Positions 44,471 to 52,539 of a DNA stretch of 64,000 nucleotides are shown here, piece after piece. The notes under the pieces were generated by a model that saw only the letters and a list, made by a program, of their open reading frames with translations, was not told the origin of the DNA and ran no database searches. Position numbers and translations under genes: made by a program. Numbering within the stretch: position 1 is the stretch's first letter; each line of letters starts with the position of its first letter. Origin of the DNA: an uncultured Bacteroidales bacterium (lineage in GTDB: Bacteria > Bacteroidota > Bacteroidia > Bacteroidales > Bacteroidaceae); assembly GCA_902779845.1 (NCBI GenBank), contig CACZCZ010000007.1, forward strand, positions 20,675 through 84,674, read 5' to 3'.

Positions 44471-46153
44471 ATGAACGATAGCAAACAGTCAACACATTTC
44501 ACGCCCTCCATAGGCAAGGCGGGGGGAGCGTCTATCGAAATCATGGACACGACCCTGCGGGATGGTGAGCAGACCAGCGGCGTGAGCTTTATGCCACATG
44601 AGAAACTGCTGATATGCAAGGCGCTGCTGGAAGAGCTGCACGTGGATCGTGTGGAGGTGGCCTCAGCGCGCGTCAGCGATGGCGAGCTGGAGGCCGTGCA
44701 GCGCATCACACGCTGGGCCGGCAGCAAGGGTCTGCTGGACCGCGTAGAAGTCCTCGGCTTCGTCGATAACGGCAAGAGTCTCGACTGGATCGAGCGTGCC
44801 GGTGCCCGCACCATCAACCTCCTCTGCAAAGGCTCCCGCCGCCACTGCGAAGGACAACTCGGAAAGACGCTCGAAGAGCACGCCGCCGACATCCGTCGTA
44901 ATGTGGAGATGGCAGCCCAGCGCGGCATCGCCGTGAACCTGTATCTGGAAGATTGGAGCGGGGGGATGAAGACTCTCCCCCATACCCCTCCCTATCAAGG
45001 AGGGGAGTATATACCTTCTGAGACAGAGAACAATTATGTTTTCCAACTCTTAGATTCCATCAAAGATCTCATTACTCAAACACATACTACTCCCTCCCTA
45101 CAAGGGAGGGCGGGGGGGGGGGCCGCGGTCTCCAGAATCATGCTGCCGGACACCCTCGGCATCCTGAACCCGTTGGAGACGTTGGAGTACATGAAGCAGA
45201 TGGTGGCGCGCTACCCTGGCGTACACTTCGATTTCCACGCTCACAACGACTACGACCTGGCCGTGAGCAACACCCTCGCAGCCGTCCTCGGAGGGGCTCA
45301 GGGACTGCACACCACCATCAACGGATTGGGTGAACGGGCAGGCAACGCACCGCTTGCCAGCGTGCAGGCCATCTTAAAGGATCACTTCAACGCAAATACA
45401 AATATCAATGAGAATCAGCTCTATAAGATAGCACACCTTATAGAGAGTTACAGCGGTATTGCCATTCCACCCAACAAACCCATCACGGGTTCAGCAGTCT
45501 TCACACAGGTGGCCGGTGTCCACGCCGACGGCGACAACAAACAAGGCCTCTACCAAAACGCGCTGAAGCCAGAGCGCTTCGGCCGACGTCGCGAATACGC
45601 CCTCGGCAAAGCCAGCGGCAAGGCCAACATCCGCATGAATTTGGAGGAGCTGGGACTGGACCTCAGCGACGAAGACATGAAGAAAGTCACCGACCGCATC
45701 ATTGAGCTGGGTGACAAGAAGGAACACGTGACACAGGAAGACCTCCCCTTCATCATCCGCGATGTGCTGAAGCATAGCGAGGAGGAAGAGCGTGTGCGTC
45801 TGCTCTCCTACATGGTCTCCACGGCCTACGGTCTGCGACCGATGGCACAGGTACGACTACAAATTGAAGACCAGATCTACGAGGAGAGCGCACAGGGCGA
45901 CGGTCAGTACGACGCCTTCGTGCGCGCCGTGCGCCACATCTACCGCGACCGCCTCAACCGCCATTTCCCCTGGCTCTCCAACTATGCAGTAACCATCCCG
46001 CCAGGAGGCCGCACTGACGCACTCGTGCAGACTACCATTGAATGGGTATTCGAGGAGAAGACCTACCGCACTCACGCACTCGATGCTGACCAGACGGAGG
46101 CCGCCATCAAAGCCACCATCAAGCTCCTCAACATCATCGAGCCACTTTATTAG
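44471..46153 (+). CDS. cimA: Second LeuA-type synthase (citramalate/2-isopropylmalate synthase-like) with repeat inserts
   Basis: HMGL-like synthase: [51 protein letters not shown] (HxH metal site), GERAGNAPLASV, VAGVHADGDNKQG, and a C-terminal LeuA regulatory domain (RVRLLSYMVSTAYGLRP...HALDADQTEAAIKATIK). 560 residues from ATG 44471. It belongs to the group that Bacteroidales carry next to leuCD and that may make citramalate for isoleucine; the substrate is not certain. Three GC-palindrome copies are translated: FTPSIGKAGGAS (N-terminus), TLPHTPPYQGGEY and TTPSLQGRAGGG, the last two flanking a native helix NNYVFQLLDSIKDLI. An 11-G run (45112-45122) lies inside the gene. leuB is not present downstream. 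Confidence 0.85.
   Translation: MNDSKQSTHFTPSIGKAGGASIEIMDTTLRDGEQTSGVSFMPHEKLLICKALLEELHVDRVEVASARVSDGELEAVQRITRWAGSKGLLDRVEVLGFVDNGKSLDWIERAGARTINLLCKGSRRHCEGQLGKTLEEHAADIRRNVEMAAQRGIAVNLYLEDWSGGMKTLPHTPPYQGGEYIPSETENNYVFQLLDSIKDLITQTHTTPSLQGRAGGGAAVSRIMLPDTLGILNPLETLEYMKQMVARYPGVHFDFHAHNDYDLAVSNTLAAVLGGAQGLHTTINGLGERAGNAPLASVQAILKDHFNANTNINENQLYKIAHLIESYSGIAIPPNKPITGSAVFTQVAGVHADGDNKQGLYQNALKPERFGRRREYALGKASGKANIRMNLEELGLDLSDEDMKKVTDRIIELGDKKEHVTQEDLPFIIRDVLKHSEEEERVRLLSYMVSTAYGLRPMAQVRLQIEDQIYEESAQGDGQYDAFVRAVRHIYRDRLNRHFPWLSNYAVTIPPGGRTDALVQTTIEWVFEEKTYRTHALDADQTEAAIKATIKLLNIIEPLY
44501..44532 (-). repeat. GC-palindrome element copy 11 (5' end of cimA), degenerate
   Basis: CGCCCTCCATAGGCAAGGCG core with GGGGGGAGCGTC flank. 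Inverted relative to copy 10, 54 bases away. It is read in frame as TPSIGKAGGAS. Confidence 0.7.
44971..45008 (+). repeat. GC-palindrome element copy 12 (inside cimA, pair with copy 13)
   Basis: GACTCTCCCCCAT flank and CCCTCCC-TATCA-AGGAGGGGAGT core. Read as TLPHTPPYQGGE. Confidence 0.88.
45089..45130 (-). repeat. GC-palindrome element copy 13 (inside cimA)
   Basis: ACTCCCTCCC-TACA-AGGGAGGGC core; the outer flank has become an 11-G run followed by CCGCGGTC instead of GGGGGGAGAGTC. The inner arm TACTCAAACACATACT matches copies 3 and 5. Inverted relative to copy 12, 80 bases away. Confidence 0.85.
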
Positions 46154-46154
46154 C

Positions 46155-47090
46155 ATGAGTCCCCCCGTCATGGTTTATTTAGGTGAACTAATTTCTATAG
46201 GCGTCGCGTTCTCATGGACGGCAACGGCGCTGCTGAGCGAGTTCGGCTCCAAGCGGCTGGGCAACCTCACGCTGAACGTGCTGCGAATGGCGCTGGCGCT
46301 GCTGTTCTCGCTGGTGCTGTTCGGCGTTGTCACGGGCTCTCCCCTACCCTCCGGGGCTTCGACGGAGGCGGCAGGATGGATGCTGCTGTCGGGACTTGTG
46401 GGCTATGTCATCGGCGACTTCTGCCTGTTTCAGTGCTATATCATCATCGGTTCGCGCTTCGGCCAGCTCTTCATGACGCTGGCACCGCTGTCGGCAGCGC
46501 TGATGGCCTGGCTGACGTTAGGGCAGAAAATGACGGCCATGAGCATCATAGCGATGCTGGTAACGCTCTTCGGCATCGGCATCTCGGTGCTGGGACGCGG
46601 CGAGCATCATAAGGTCTCCCTGAAACTGCCCCTGAACGGCGTGCTCTTCGCCATCGGGGCCGCTGTCTGCCAGGGTGTAGGGTTGGTATTGAGTAAGATT
46701 GGCATGAACCATTTTGAGGTTACTGCCGACACGCCCGAATGGCTCATACCCTTCAGCGCCAACTTCTACCGCTGCATCGCCGGCGTCGCAGGCTTCCTGC
46801 TGCTGCACTGGCTGCGCGACGGCATGGCACCGCTGCGCGAGGCGCTGCACGACCGCAAAGGCCTAATCGCCGCCATCGCCACTACCGTCTTCGGTCCCTT
46901 CGTCGGCGTCGGATTCTCACTGATGGCCGTGCAATACACGGGTGCCGGCATCGCCTCCACGCTGATGGCGATGACGCCTATCATCATCATCCTACCCTCC
47001 TACTGGCTCTTCCACGAGAAGATTACCTGGCGTGCCGTCCTCGGCGCCGTCATCTCCGTCCTCGGTGTCAGTCTGTTTTTCCTGATTTAA
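46155..47090 (+). CDS. EamA/DMT-family transporter
   Basis: 311 residues from ATG 46155, one base after the cimA stop codon, so it is probably part of the leu transcript. It contains about ten hydrophobic helices in two EamA halves: ELISIGVAFSWTATALLSEFG to ITWRAVLGAVISVLGVSLFFL. WLTLGQKMTAMSIIAMLVTLFGIGISVLGRG closes the first half. Family members export or import amino acids or other metabolites. Its place after branched-chain genes makes amino-acid efflux possible, but this is inference. Confidence 0.85.
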   Translation: MSPPVMVYLGELISIGVAFSWTATALLSEFGSKRLGNLTLNVLRMALALLFSLVLFGVVTGSPLPSGASTEAAGWMLLSGLVGYVIGDFCLFQCYIIIGSRFGQLFMTLAPLSAALMAWLTLGQKMTAMSIIAMLVTLFGIGISVLGRGEHHKVSLKLPLNGVLFAIGAAVCQGVGLVLSKIGMNHFEVTADTPEWLIPFSANFYRCIAGVAGFLLLHWLRDGMAPLREALHDRKGLIAAIATTVFGPFVGVGFSLMAVQYTGAGIASTLMAMTPIIIILPSYWLFHEKITWRAVLGAVISVLGVSLFFLI

Positions 47091-47166
47091 CCATGAACGG
47101 CGTGAGTTAAACCGCGTAAAAAGGGGCGAAGAGGGCTCCATTTATCACAAAAAAGCACAGAATAGC

Positions 47167-47205
47167 ACAAATAGTTGGTCTTGTCAGCAACTATTTGTAC
47201 ATTTG
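47167..47205 (+). promoter_or_regulatory. Promoter with overlapping operator-like inverted repeat
   Basis: ACAAATAGTTG (47167-47177) and CAACTATTTGT (47188-47198) are perfect 11-base inverted arms around a 10-base spacer. The right arm runs into the -7 box TACATTTG (47198-47205). A dimeric regulator bound here would block the promoter. Confidence 0.65.
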
Positions 47206-47237
47206 CAGCGTCATATTAGCAGAAGCCCAAAAGTAAT

Positions 47238-47348
47238 ATGTATATGGAACATTTTTCTGAATTTATGGATGCGGCATTTCCGTGGATTGTCATGGCATTG
47301 TTACTTGCCATCTTCTTCGCATTCTATGCAAACCGCAAAAAGGAATAG
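47238..47348 (+). CDS. Small single-pass membrane peptide (36 residues)
   Basis: ATG 47238 to TAG 47348: a short acidic N-terminus (MEHFSEFMDAAF), one hydrophobic helix (PWIVMALLLAIFFAFYA) and a basic end NRKKE, giving an N-out/C-in single-pass topology by the positive-inside rule. It is the first frame after the promoter at 47198-47205 and lies 29 bases upstream of the M28 peptidase gene. I do not recognise a family; small membrane subunits or regulators have this form. Confidence 0.55.
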   Translation: MYMEHFSEFMDAAFPWIVMALLLAIFFAFYANRKKE

Positions 47349-47377
47349 ATTATGTCAAAACGTACACAGAAGTCGCT

Positions 47378-48634
47378 ATGAGAAGAAATCTCCCACTCAT
47401 GCTGCTGTTAGCTTTAACCCTGCAGATACATGCTCAGGATCTGGCTCATTACAAACACGTGGTGAAGACGTTGAGCTCCGCCAAGTATCAAGGTCGAGGC
47501 TATGCCAAGGGCGGTGCCAACAAAGCTGGTAAGTTCTTGCAGAAAGAATACCTGAAGGCGGGGGTGGATGAAGTGACCCTGCAGCCCTTCACCATCGACA
47601 TCAACACCTTCTGCGGCAAGATGGAGATGCGGGCCGACGGCAGGAAGCTACAGGCTGGCGTGGATTTCTCCATGAGGGAGTACTCGCCAGGTGTTCACGG
47701 CGAGTTCCCTGTCTATCATGTGGACACGCTGAACTTCGATGCCGACCGCATGTATGCCGACCTGCAGAAGCCCGAATATGCCAACGCCCTGGTGTGCTGT
47801 GATTTCTGGTTCTCCTACAAGCACAAAAAGGACTTCGCCCGTCTGCAGAAAGCTGGTGACTGCAGCAATGCGGGACTCCTACAGACCTGGGCCTCGCCCA
47901 TCAAGTTCTTTAAGGCGTATGGCGAGAAAGTCGTGGACAAACCGATTATCTGGGTGACACCCGAGGCTATCCAAGGCGTGAAGCGCGTCCGCGTGGATGT
48001 GGACAACCAATTCCTAAAGGGCTATGAGCTGTTCAACGTGATTGCCAAGGTTTCAGGCGAGCGGCACGATAGCTGCTACGTCTTCACGGCACATTATGAC
48101 CATATGGGCAATTTGGGTAAGAAGATCTTCTATGCCGGTGCCAACGACAATGCCTCGGGGACAGCCGCCATCGTCACGCTGGCTGCCTATTATGCCAAGC
48201 ACTGTCCGCCATACGACATGTATTTCCTGTCGTTCTCGGGCGAGGATGCCAATTTGCGCGGCTCGGAGTTCTTTGCCGAGCATCCCGTCGTACCGCTGGA
48301 ACAGATCAAATACCTCTTTAACATTGACATGATTGGCGACAACAACCCTGTGCAGTACTGCGAGGTGAGCGACGAGGGTATGCGCGGCTACAAGCTCTTT
48401 GAGCAAATTAACGGCGAGAAGCGTTATTTCAAGGCACTCAACCGTGGCGACCTGGCAGCCAACAGCGACCACTACCCCTTTGCCACACGTCATGTGCCCT
48501 GCATCTTCCTGGAGAACGAGGAGGGTGATGCCTTCAAGTATTACCATACCATCTATGACGACTGGCAGCACGCCGTCTTCGACAGCTACGAACCCGTCTT
48601 CCGTCTGGTGACCGATTTCGTAGAGAGGTATTAA
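47378..48634 (+). CDS. M28-family zinc aminopeptidase, secreted
   Basis: 418 residues from ATG 47378. Signal peptide MRRNLPLMLLLALTLQIHAQ. The M28 zinc site is complete: FTAHYDHMG (His, Asp region), NDNASGTAAI (bridging Asp), SFSGEDANLRGSEFF (catalytic Glu pair), NIDMIGD and NSDHYPFA (last His). A PA-like insertion is present around residues 100-200. It would release N-terminal amino acids from peptides in the periplasm or outside. The longer open frame upstream covers the small membrane peptide in another frame and is not used. Confidence 0.9.
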   Translation: MRRNLPLMLLLALTLQIHAQDLAHYKHVVKTLSSAKYQGRGYAKGGANKAGKFLQKEYLKAGVDEVTLQPFTIDINTFCGKMEMRADGRKLQAGVDFSMREYSPGVHGEFPVYHVDTLNFDADRMYADLQKPEYANALVCCDFWFSYKHKKDFARLQKAGDCSNAGLLQTWASPIKFFKAYGEKVVDKPIIWVTPEAIQGVKRVRVDVDNQFLKGYELFNVIAKVSGERHDSCYVFTAHYDHMGNLGKKIFYAGANDNASGTAAIVTLAAYYAKHCPPYDMYFLSFSGEDANLRGSEFFAEHPVVPLEQIKYLFNIDMIGDNNPVQYCEVSDEGMRGYKLFEQINGEKRYFKALNRGDLAANSDHYPFATRHVPCIFLENEEGDAFKYYHTIYDDWQHAVFDSYEPVFRLVTDFVERY

Positions 48635-48678
48635 CACAAAGCCGGTGGTAATGATTCGTCAAAAGAGAAACTAAGGAA

Positions 48679-49203
48679 ATGGAATCAGAAAGGATCTTAT
48701 TGCGACCATGGTTGGAGAGCGATGCCGAGACGCTGTTTAAATACGCCAGCGACCCTGATGTAGGGCCTCGTGCCGGCTGGGCACCGCATCAATCCGTAGA
48801 GGAAAGCTGTAATATTATTAAAACGGTATTCAACAAAGAACCAACTACTTGGGCTATTTCGATTAAAGATACGAATGAAGTCATTGGAGCGATAGGATAC
48901 GGCGCTTCGTGCGACTGCAAAATGCCCTGTCGCGAGGGTGAACCCATCGTGGGCTACTGGGTAGCGAAGCCCTATTGGAATCAAGGAATCTGCACAGAGG
49001 CCTTGCAGCTGATGCTGGACCATATCCGCAAAACGACCTCACTCGCTTCCCTGCTCTGCGGCCATTTTGTGGACAACCCCGCCTCTGGTCGCGTGATGGA
49101 GAAATGTGGTTTCGTTCCTACAGGCGAAGTCTGTTACGATGAATCACAATATATGGGCCAGGGCAGGCCTATTCGTGTATTAAGATTGGATTTGAAACGA
49201 TGA
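48679..49203 (+). CDS. GNAT-family N-acetyltransferase (RimJ/RimL-like)
   Basis: 174 residues. ERILLRPWLESDAETLFKYASDP opens the fold; EVIGAIGYGA, GEPIVGYWVAKPYWNQGICTEALQLML is the acetyl-CoA binding motif A, and VDNPASGRVMEKCGFVPTGE the motif B. This resembles the acetyltransferase_3 group that modifies N-termini or small amines. The substrate is unknown. It is a single gene, convergent with the AraC regulator. Confidence 0.88.
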   Translation: MESERILLRPWLESDAETLFKYASDPDVGPRAGWAPHQSVEESCNIIKTVFNKEPTTWAISIKDTNEVIGAIGYGASCDCKMPCREGEPIVGYWVAKPYWNQGICTEALQLMLDHIRKTTSLASLLCGHFVDNPASGRVMEKCGFVPTGEVCYDESQYMGQGRPIRVLRLDLKR

Positions 49204-49247
49204 GACTTCCTTCTGCAAAGGTACAGAGCGTTACAAAAGGAAGCCCC

Positions 49248-50129
49248 CTATTTGAAGGTTAATCTGAAAGCAGAAGGGTTCTGGTTGGTATTGCGCTTAA
49301 AGAAAGTGCCGAAGTGGGATTGATTCTGGAACCCCAGGCGTTCTGCGATTTGCTGAACGGAGAGTGAGGTTGAAGATAACAGTGACTTGGCTTGTCGTGT
49401 GAGGGCTTTGTCGATGCAAACGTTAGGAGATGTTTGAATCGTTTGCTTCAGTATGTTGGAGAGATATTTGGCTGACAAGTGCATTTGGTCGGCATACCAC
49501 TCCACGCTGTGCTGTCTGCGACAATGGATTTCAACCAGTGAAAGGAATTGTCCACAGATCTGTTCTGGCCGCGTGAGCGAGTGGGTCTGTTGAGGATTCA
49601 GCGCCGCTTCCTCACCCAAGAAATCAATCAGCGAACGTAGCAAGTCCAGAACAGACGCGGTTCTGTCGTCTTCAATGAGCACACGTAGCAGCCTGATATA
49701 CTGCTGTACGACGGCCATTTGACGATCGGACAGAGGTCGCACAGGATGCATGATGAACTGTGCCAGCTGAGCGTGTGGAATGCTGAGATTAAGAGCTTCG
49801 GCGAAGGTCGTGGTAAATCCGATGACATAGTATTCAGCATCGGGGCTTACGTTCACGTCCTTGTGGATATGGTCCGCGATGACAAAAAAAGCATCATTAG
49901 GCTTCAGAGCAACAAACTTGTTGTTCACTTTGCCGGTAATACTCCCCCGCACAAGGAACTCCAGGGCATAGGATGGCGGAATATACTTTTCCGGCAAAGA
50001 ATGTGAATTGCCCTCAATCTTGGACAGCGAGAGCAATTCATACCCGTTCTTCTTCAAAGAACAATGCCATGCAAATTGGTTGAAATCCAACAACTTCAGG
50101 ACTTCTAGGATAGGCATTGAATGGAGCAT
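49248..50129 (-). CDS. AraC-family transcriptional regulator
   Basis: The C-terminal AraC domain is clear: YADQMHLSAKYLSNILKQ (first HTH), VCIDKALTRQAKSLL, VQQIAERLGFQNQSHFGTFF and RNTNQNPSAFR. The N-terminal 180 residues are a cupin-like sensor (VKLN...NDAFFVIADHIHKDVNVS). I choose ATG 50129 because a promoter (TTTG, 20 bases, GACCTTTG on the minus strand) overlaps the ATG at 50159; ATG 50117 is also possible. It is divergent from the GH-A gene and may regulate it. Confidence 0.82.
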   Translation of the reverse strand: MLHSMPILEVLKLLDFNQFAWHCSLKKNGYELLSLSKIEGNSHSLPEKYIPPSYALEFLVRGSITGKVNNKFVALKPNDAFFVIADHIHKDVNVSPDAEYYVIGFTTTFAEALNLSIPHAQLAQFIMHPVRPLSDRQMAVVQQYIRLLRVLIEDDRTASVLDLLRSLIDFLGEEAALNPQQTHSLTRPEQICGQFLSLVEIHCRRQHSVEWYADQMHLSAKYLSNILKQTIQTSPNVCIDKALTRQAKSLLSSTSLSVQQIAERLGFQNQSHFGTFFKRNTNQNPSAFRLTFK

Positions 50130-50246
50130 ATCATGATGATTTCTTGGTGCAAAGGTCATGTTTTTTTATGATATGTGCAAATAAAAATGTGAAAAATCGA
50201 ACAATTTTCATGAATTCGGTGTAACGTGCACATGAAAAAATCGTAG

Positions 50247-50254
50247 TACTTTTG
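50247..50254 (+). promoter_or_regulatory. Promoter -7 box of the GH-A/outer-membrane gene pair
   Basis: TACTTTTG, 37 bases before ATG 50291. Confidence 0.7.
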
Positions 50255-50290
50255 CGCCGATTTTGGAAGAACAAACAAAACAATATGATT

Positions 50291-51994
50291 ATGAGAAAAT
50301 TCCTTTGTCTCTCCCTGCTGTCTCTTGTCTGCTTCTTTGCTGCGGCACAGGACAGCCTCTATTTGGTGAAGAACTATCCCAATCCGTTCTGCGGAACAAC
50401 GAATGTGCAACTCGCGGTAGAAGAAGCCGGCGAGGTGACGCTGGTAGTCGCAGATGTCTATGGCAACAGCCGAACCCGATGGACTCGAAGCATGGAGTCT
50501 GGGGTGCATGAGCTACGAGTCACGTTGCGGTCCAAAGGCTACTATGTGCTGGGCGCTCATCAGAATGGCCGCCGCTCGTCTCTTCTGATGCTCTGTAATG
50601 CTGGCGGAGGCGCTGACCGCATCGAGTATCTGGCTCGGATTGGGGATTTCCCAAAGGCGGAACAGGAGCCGACCACGGAAGCCGTTGAAGAGGAGCGCGA
50701 GGAGGAAAGCAATGACGAGGGTCAGGAGGAAACTTCCCAGAAGAAAGCCCCCAAGACCCGTGCTCTGGACGATAGCACGCCCGAGCCCTTCCGTGTGGCG
50801 CTGTCATTGAGTCCGTTCACGCAGAACCAGTTTGACCAGGGCTATACGTTCATCGTAGGCGACCGAACCGCCACCACTCCTGCCGAGTTGCAACAGATAT
50901 ACAGAGACTTAGGCTCGACAGAGATGTACGTCCGTCTGGCTACAAAGCGCCACGTCACCTACAATGCAGATGGAAGCCTCGACAATACCACGGACGGTGA
51001 AGAGGACGAGAATGCCAACGTGCACACATTTGACCAGGTGATAAAGACCTGCAAGCTGGCAGCATCACTGAATATCCCAATTAACCCCGAGGTAATGTGT
51101 GCATACACATACATGGATATGGACAAAGCGCAAGCACCTCGTTTCGAGGAATATCCCGAGATATATGCCTTACAGCACGGCAAGAAATGGGAGGAGCTGA
51201 CGATGGAAGAGATCTGCACGGTCCTGGAGGCCTACGGGGAGTTCGTGGGTCGCGCCATATTGGCCACGGGCTGCACGGTGAATGACTGGAATATCGGTAA
51301 CGAAGCGAACTTCGGTTTCGCTGGAATAGGGATGGGACAGCCCAACTCCTTCGACCAGAAGTTGGCCAAGGCCGGCGTGTTGAGGCGCTACCTATCTCCG
51401 CTGTTTGGCGTCTGGTGGCTGAAAAAACATGTATGGCGCTACGAGGCACTGGCAATGGCAGCTGTGAAGAGTGGCATCCTAAAGGCTTATGAGAAGATGG
51501 GCAAAGACGCGTCAAATGTGAGGTTTTCCACACATATCGCCACCGTCGTCTCTACGCCGAGGTGCAGTGCAGCATTCTTTAAATACATGAACCAACACGG
51601 TTATGAGATGCAGACAGCGGGTATCAGCTATTATCCGAGTGCTCCGGCCATGAGCCTGAACAAGAAAAGAATGCTCAAGAAGACCGTGACACGCATTAAG
51701 AAGAAAAGCGGCCTGCCTGTGTTTATCGGCGAATTCTCCTATCCTTCGGGTGAGATGGAAGGCCCTTTTTCGGGCTGGAACAAACAGCTAAGCGGATATG
51801 CCAAAGACCAACAGGGACAAGCCGACATCTACAAAGATGTGATTAAGTGGGGCAAGACCCACGGGGTCGCAGGTATTCGCTACTGGGCTCCCGACTACAA
51901 AGGCTGGTATGCGATGTCCATGTTCGAGTTTGACAAGAATAAGGTAGGGACAGCAAAGATGATATTGACCAACCATAAGGAGCTCGTGAAATGA
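50291..51994 (+). CDS. GH-A clan glycosidase (GH53-like) with N-terminal sorting-type Ig domain
   Basis: 567 residues from ATG 50291. Signal peptide MRKFLCLSLLSLVCFFAAAQ. Residues about 25-110 (NYPNPFCGTTNVQLAV...GYYVLGAHQNGRRSSLLML) look like the FlgD/type-A sorting-domain beta sandwich, normally C-terminal in T9SS substrates but here N-terminal. Then an acidic linker (EEEREEESNDEGQEE) and a TIM-barrel: DWNIGNEANFGF (acid/base Glu), GISYYPSA and PVFIGEFSYP (nucleophile Glu). This pattern resembles GH53 beta-1,4-galactanases, but the assignment to a family is tentative. The next gene overlaps by 4 bases. Confidence 0.7.
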   Translation: MRKFLCLSLLSLVCFFAAAQDSLYLVKNYPNPFCGTTNVQLAVEEAGEVTLVVADVYGNSRTRWTRSMESGVHELRVTLRSKGYYVLGAHQNGRRSSLLMLCNAGGGADRIEYLARIGDFPKAEQEPTTEAVEEEREEESNDEGQEETSQKKAPKTRALDDSTPEPFRVALSLSPFTQNQFDQGYTFIVGDRTATTPAELQQIYRDLGSTEMYVRLATKRHVTYNADGSLDNTTDGEEDENANVHTFDQVIKTCKLAASLNIPINPEVMCAYTYMDMDKAQAPRFEEYPEIYALQHGKKWEELTMEEICTVLEAYGEFVGRAILATGCTVNDWNIGNEANFGFAGIGMGQPNSFDQKLAKAGVLRRYLSPLFGVWWLKKHVWRYEALAMAAVKSGILKAYEKMGKDASNVRFSTHIATVVSTPRCSAAFFKYMNQHGYEMQTAGISYYPSAPAMSLNKKRMLKKTVTRIKKKSGLPVFIGEFSYPSGEMEGPFSGWNKQLSGYAKDQQGQADIYKDVIKWGKTHGVAGIRYWAPDYKGWYAMSMFEFDKNKVGTAKMILTNHKELVK

Positions 51995-52539
51995 GAAGGC
52001 ATCTTGTAATAGCTATCGCACTGGTGTTGAGCGCGGTAGCCTGCGCTCAAAAGACAGAGCGCGACTATTCGACGTTGAAAGGCATTAGCTTCGGCGTTGG
52101 CATTCCGTTTGAGTGCCGCGATCTACCCGGTGCTGGTGCCACGCTGAACGTAGGTTTCGACCGCACCTACCGCATGACGGGCCGCTGGGCGCTGGGCTTC
52201 TACCTGACAGGCGGTGGCGGCTTCTGGGGAGAATACAAAAAGTTTAGTGACGACGATCACCTTCACGTTGCCTTTCGCTTAGCAGCTGGCATCATGATGC
52301 AGATAGGGGACCTGTCGGGAAAACCTTATCTAGTAGGTATTGCGCCCTGCACGGGATTCGGCTTTTACGACATGGACTTGGTATTGCCTGTAGAACTTCG
52401 CTTCGGCAGGTACCTCACCAACAGATGGTATCTGATGGGAGAACTGACCTACCACGTATCTTTGGCCAATGAGACAGCCTGCATCGAACCCGCTATCCGA
52501 ATAGGCTATAATTTCGGGCGAAAGGTGAAGCGGCCCTAA
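51991..52539 (+). CDS. Small outer-membrane beta-barrel protein, unknown function
   Basis: 182 residues with signal peptide MRRHLVIAIALVLSAVACAQ and alternating hydrophobic strands ending in aromatic or glycine turns (WALGFYLTGGGGFWGEY, YLMGELTYHV, PAIRIGYNFG). This is the pattern of an eight-strand barrel. It overlaps the GH-A gene by 4 bases (ATGA), so they are translated together. The partner could be an accessory for the glycosidase or a surface protein. No family recognised. Confidence 0.65.
   Translation: MRRHLVIAIALVLSAVACAQKTERDYSTLKGISFGVGIPFECRDLPGAGATLNVGFDRTYRMTGRWALGFYLTGGGGFWGEYKKFSDDDHLHVAFRLAAGIMMQIGDLSGKPYLVGIAPCTGFGFYDMDLVLPVELRFGRYLTNRWYLMGELTYHVSLANETACIEPAIRIGYNFGRKVKRP

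Noticed and set aside
45009-45088. Possible DUF559 remnant between element copies 12 and 13 in cimA
   Set aside because: NNYVFQLLDSIKDLI is the native helix of LeuA/CimA-type enzymes (EYVFQL.D), not nuclease sequence.
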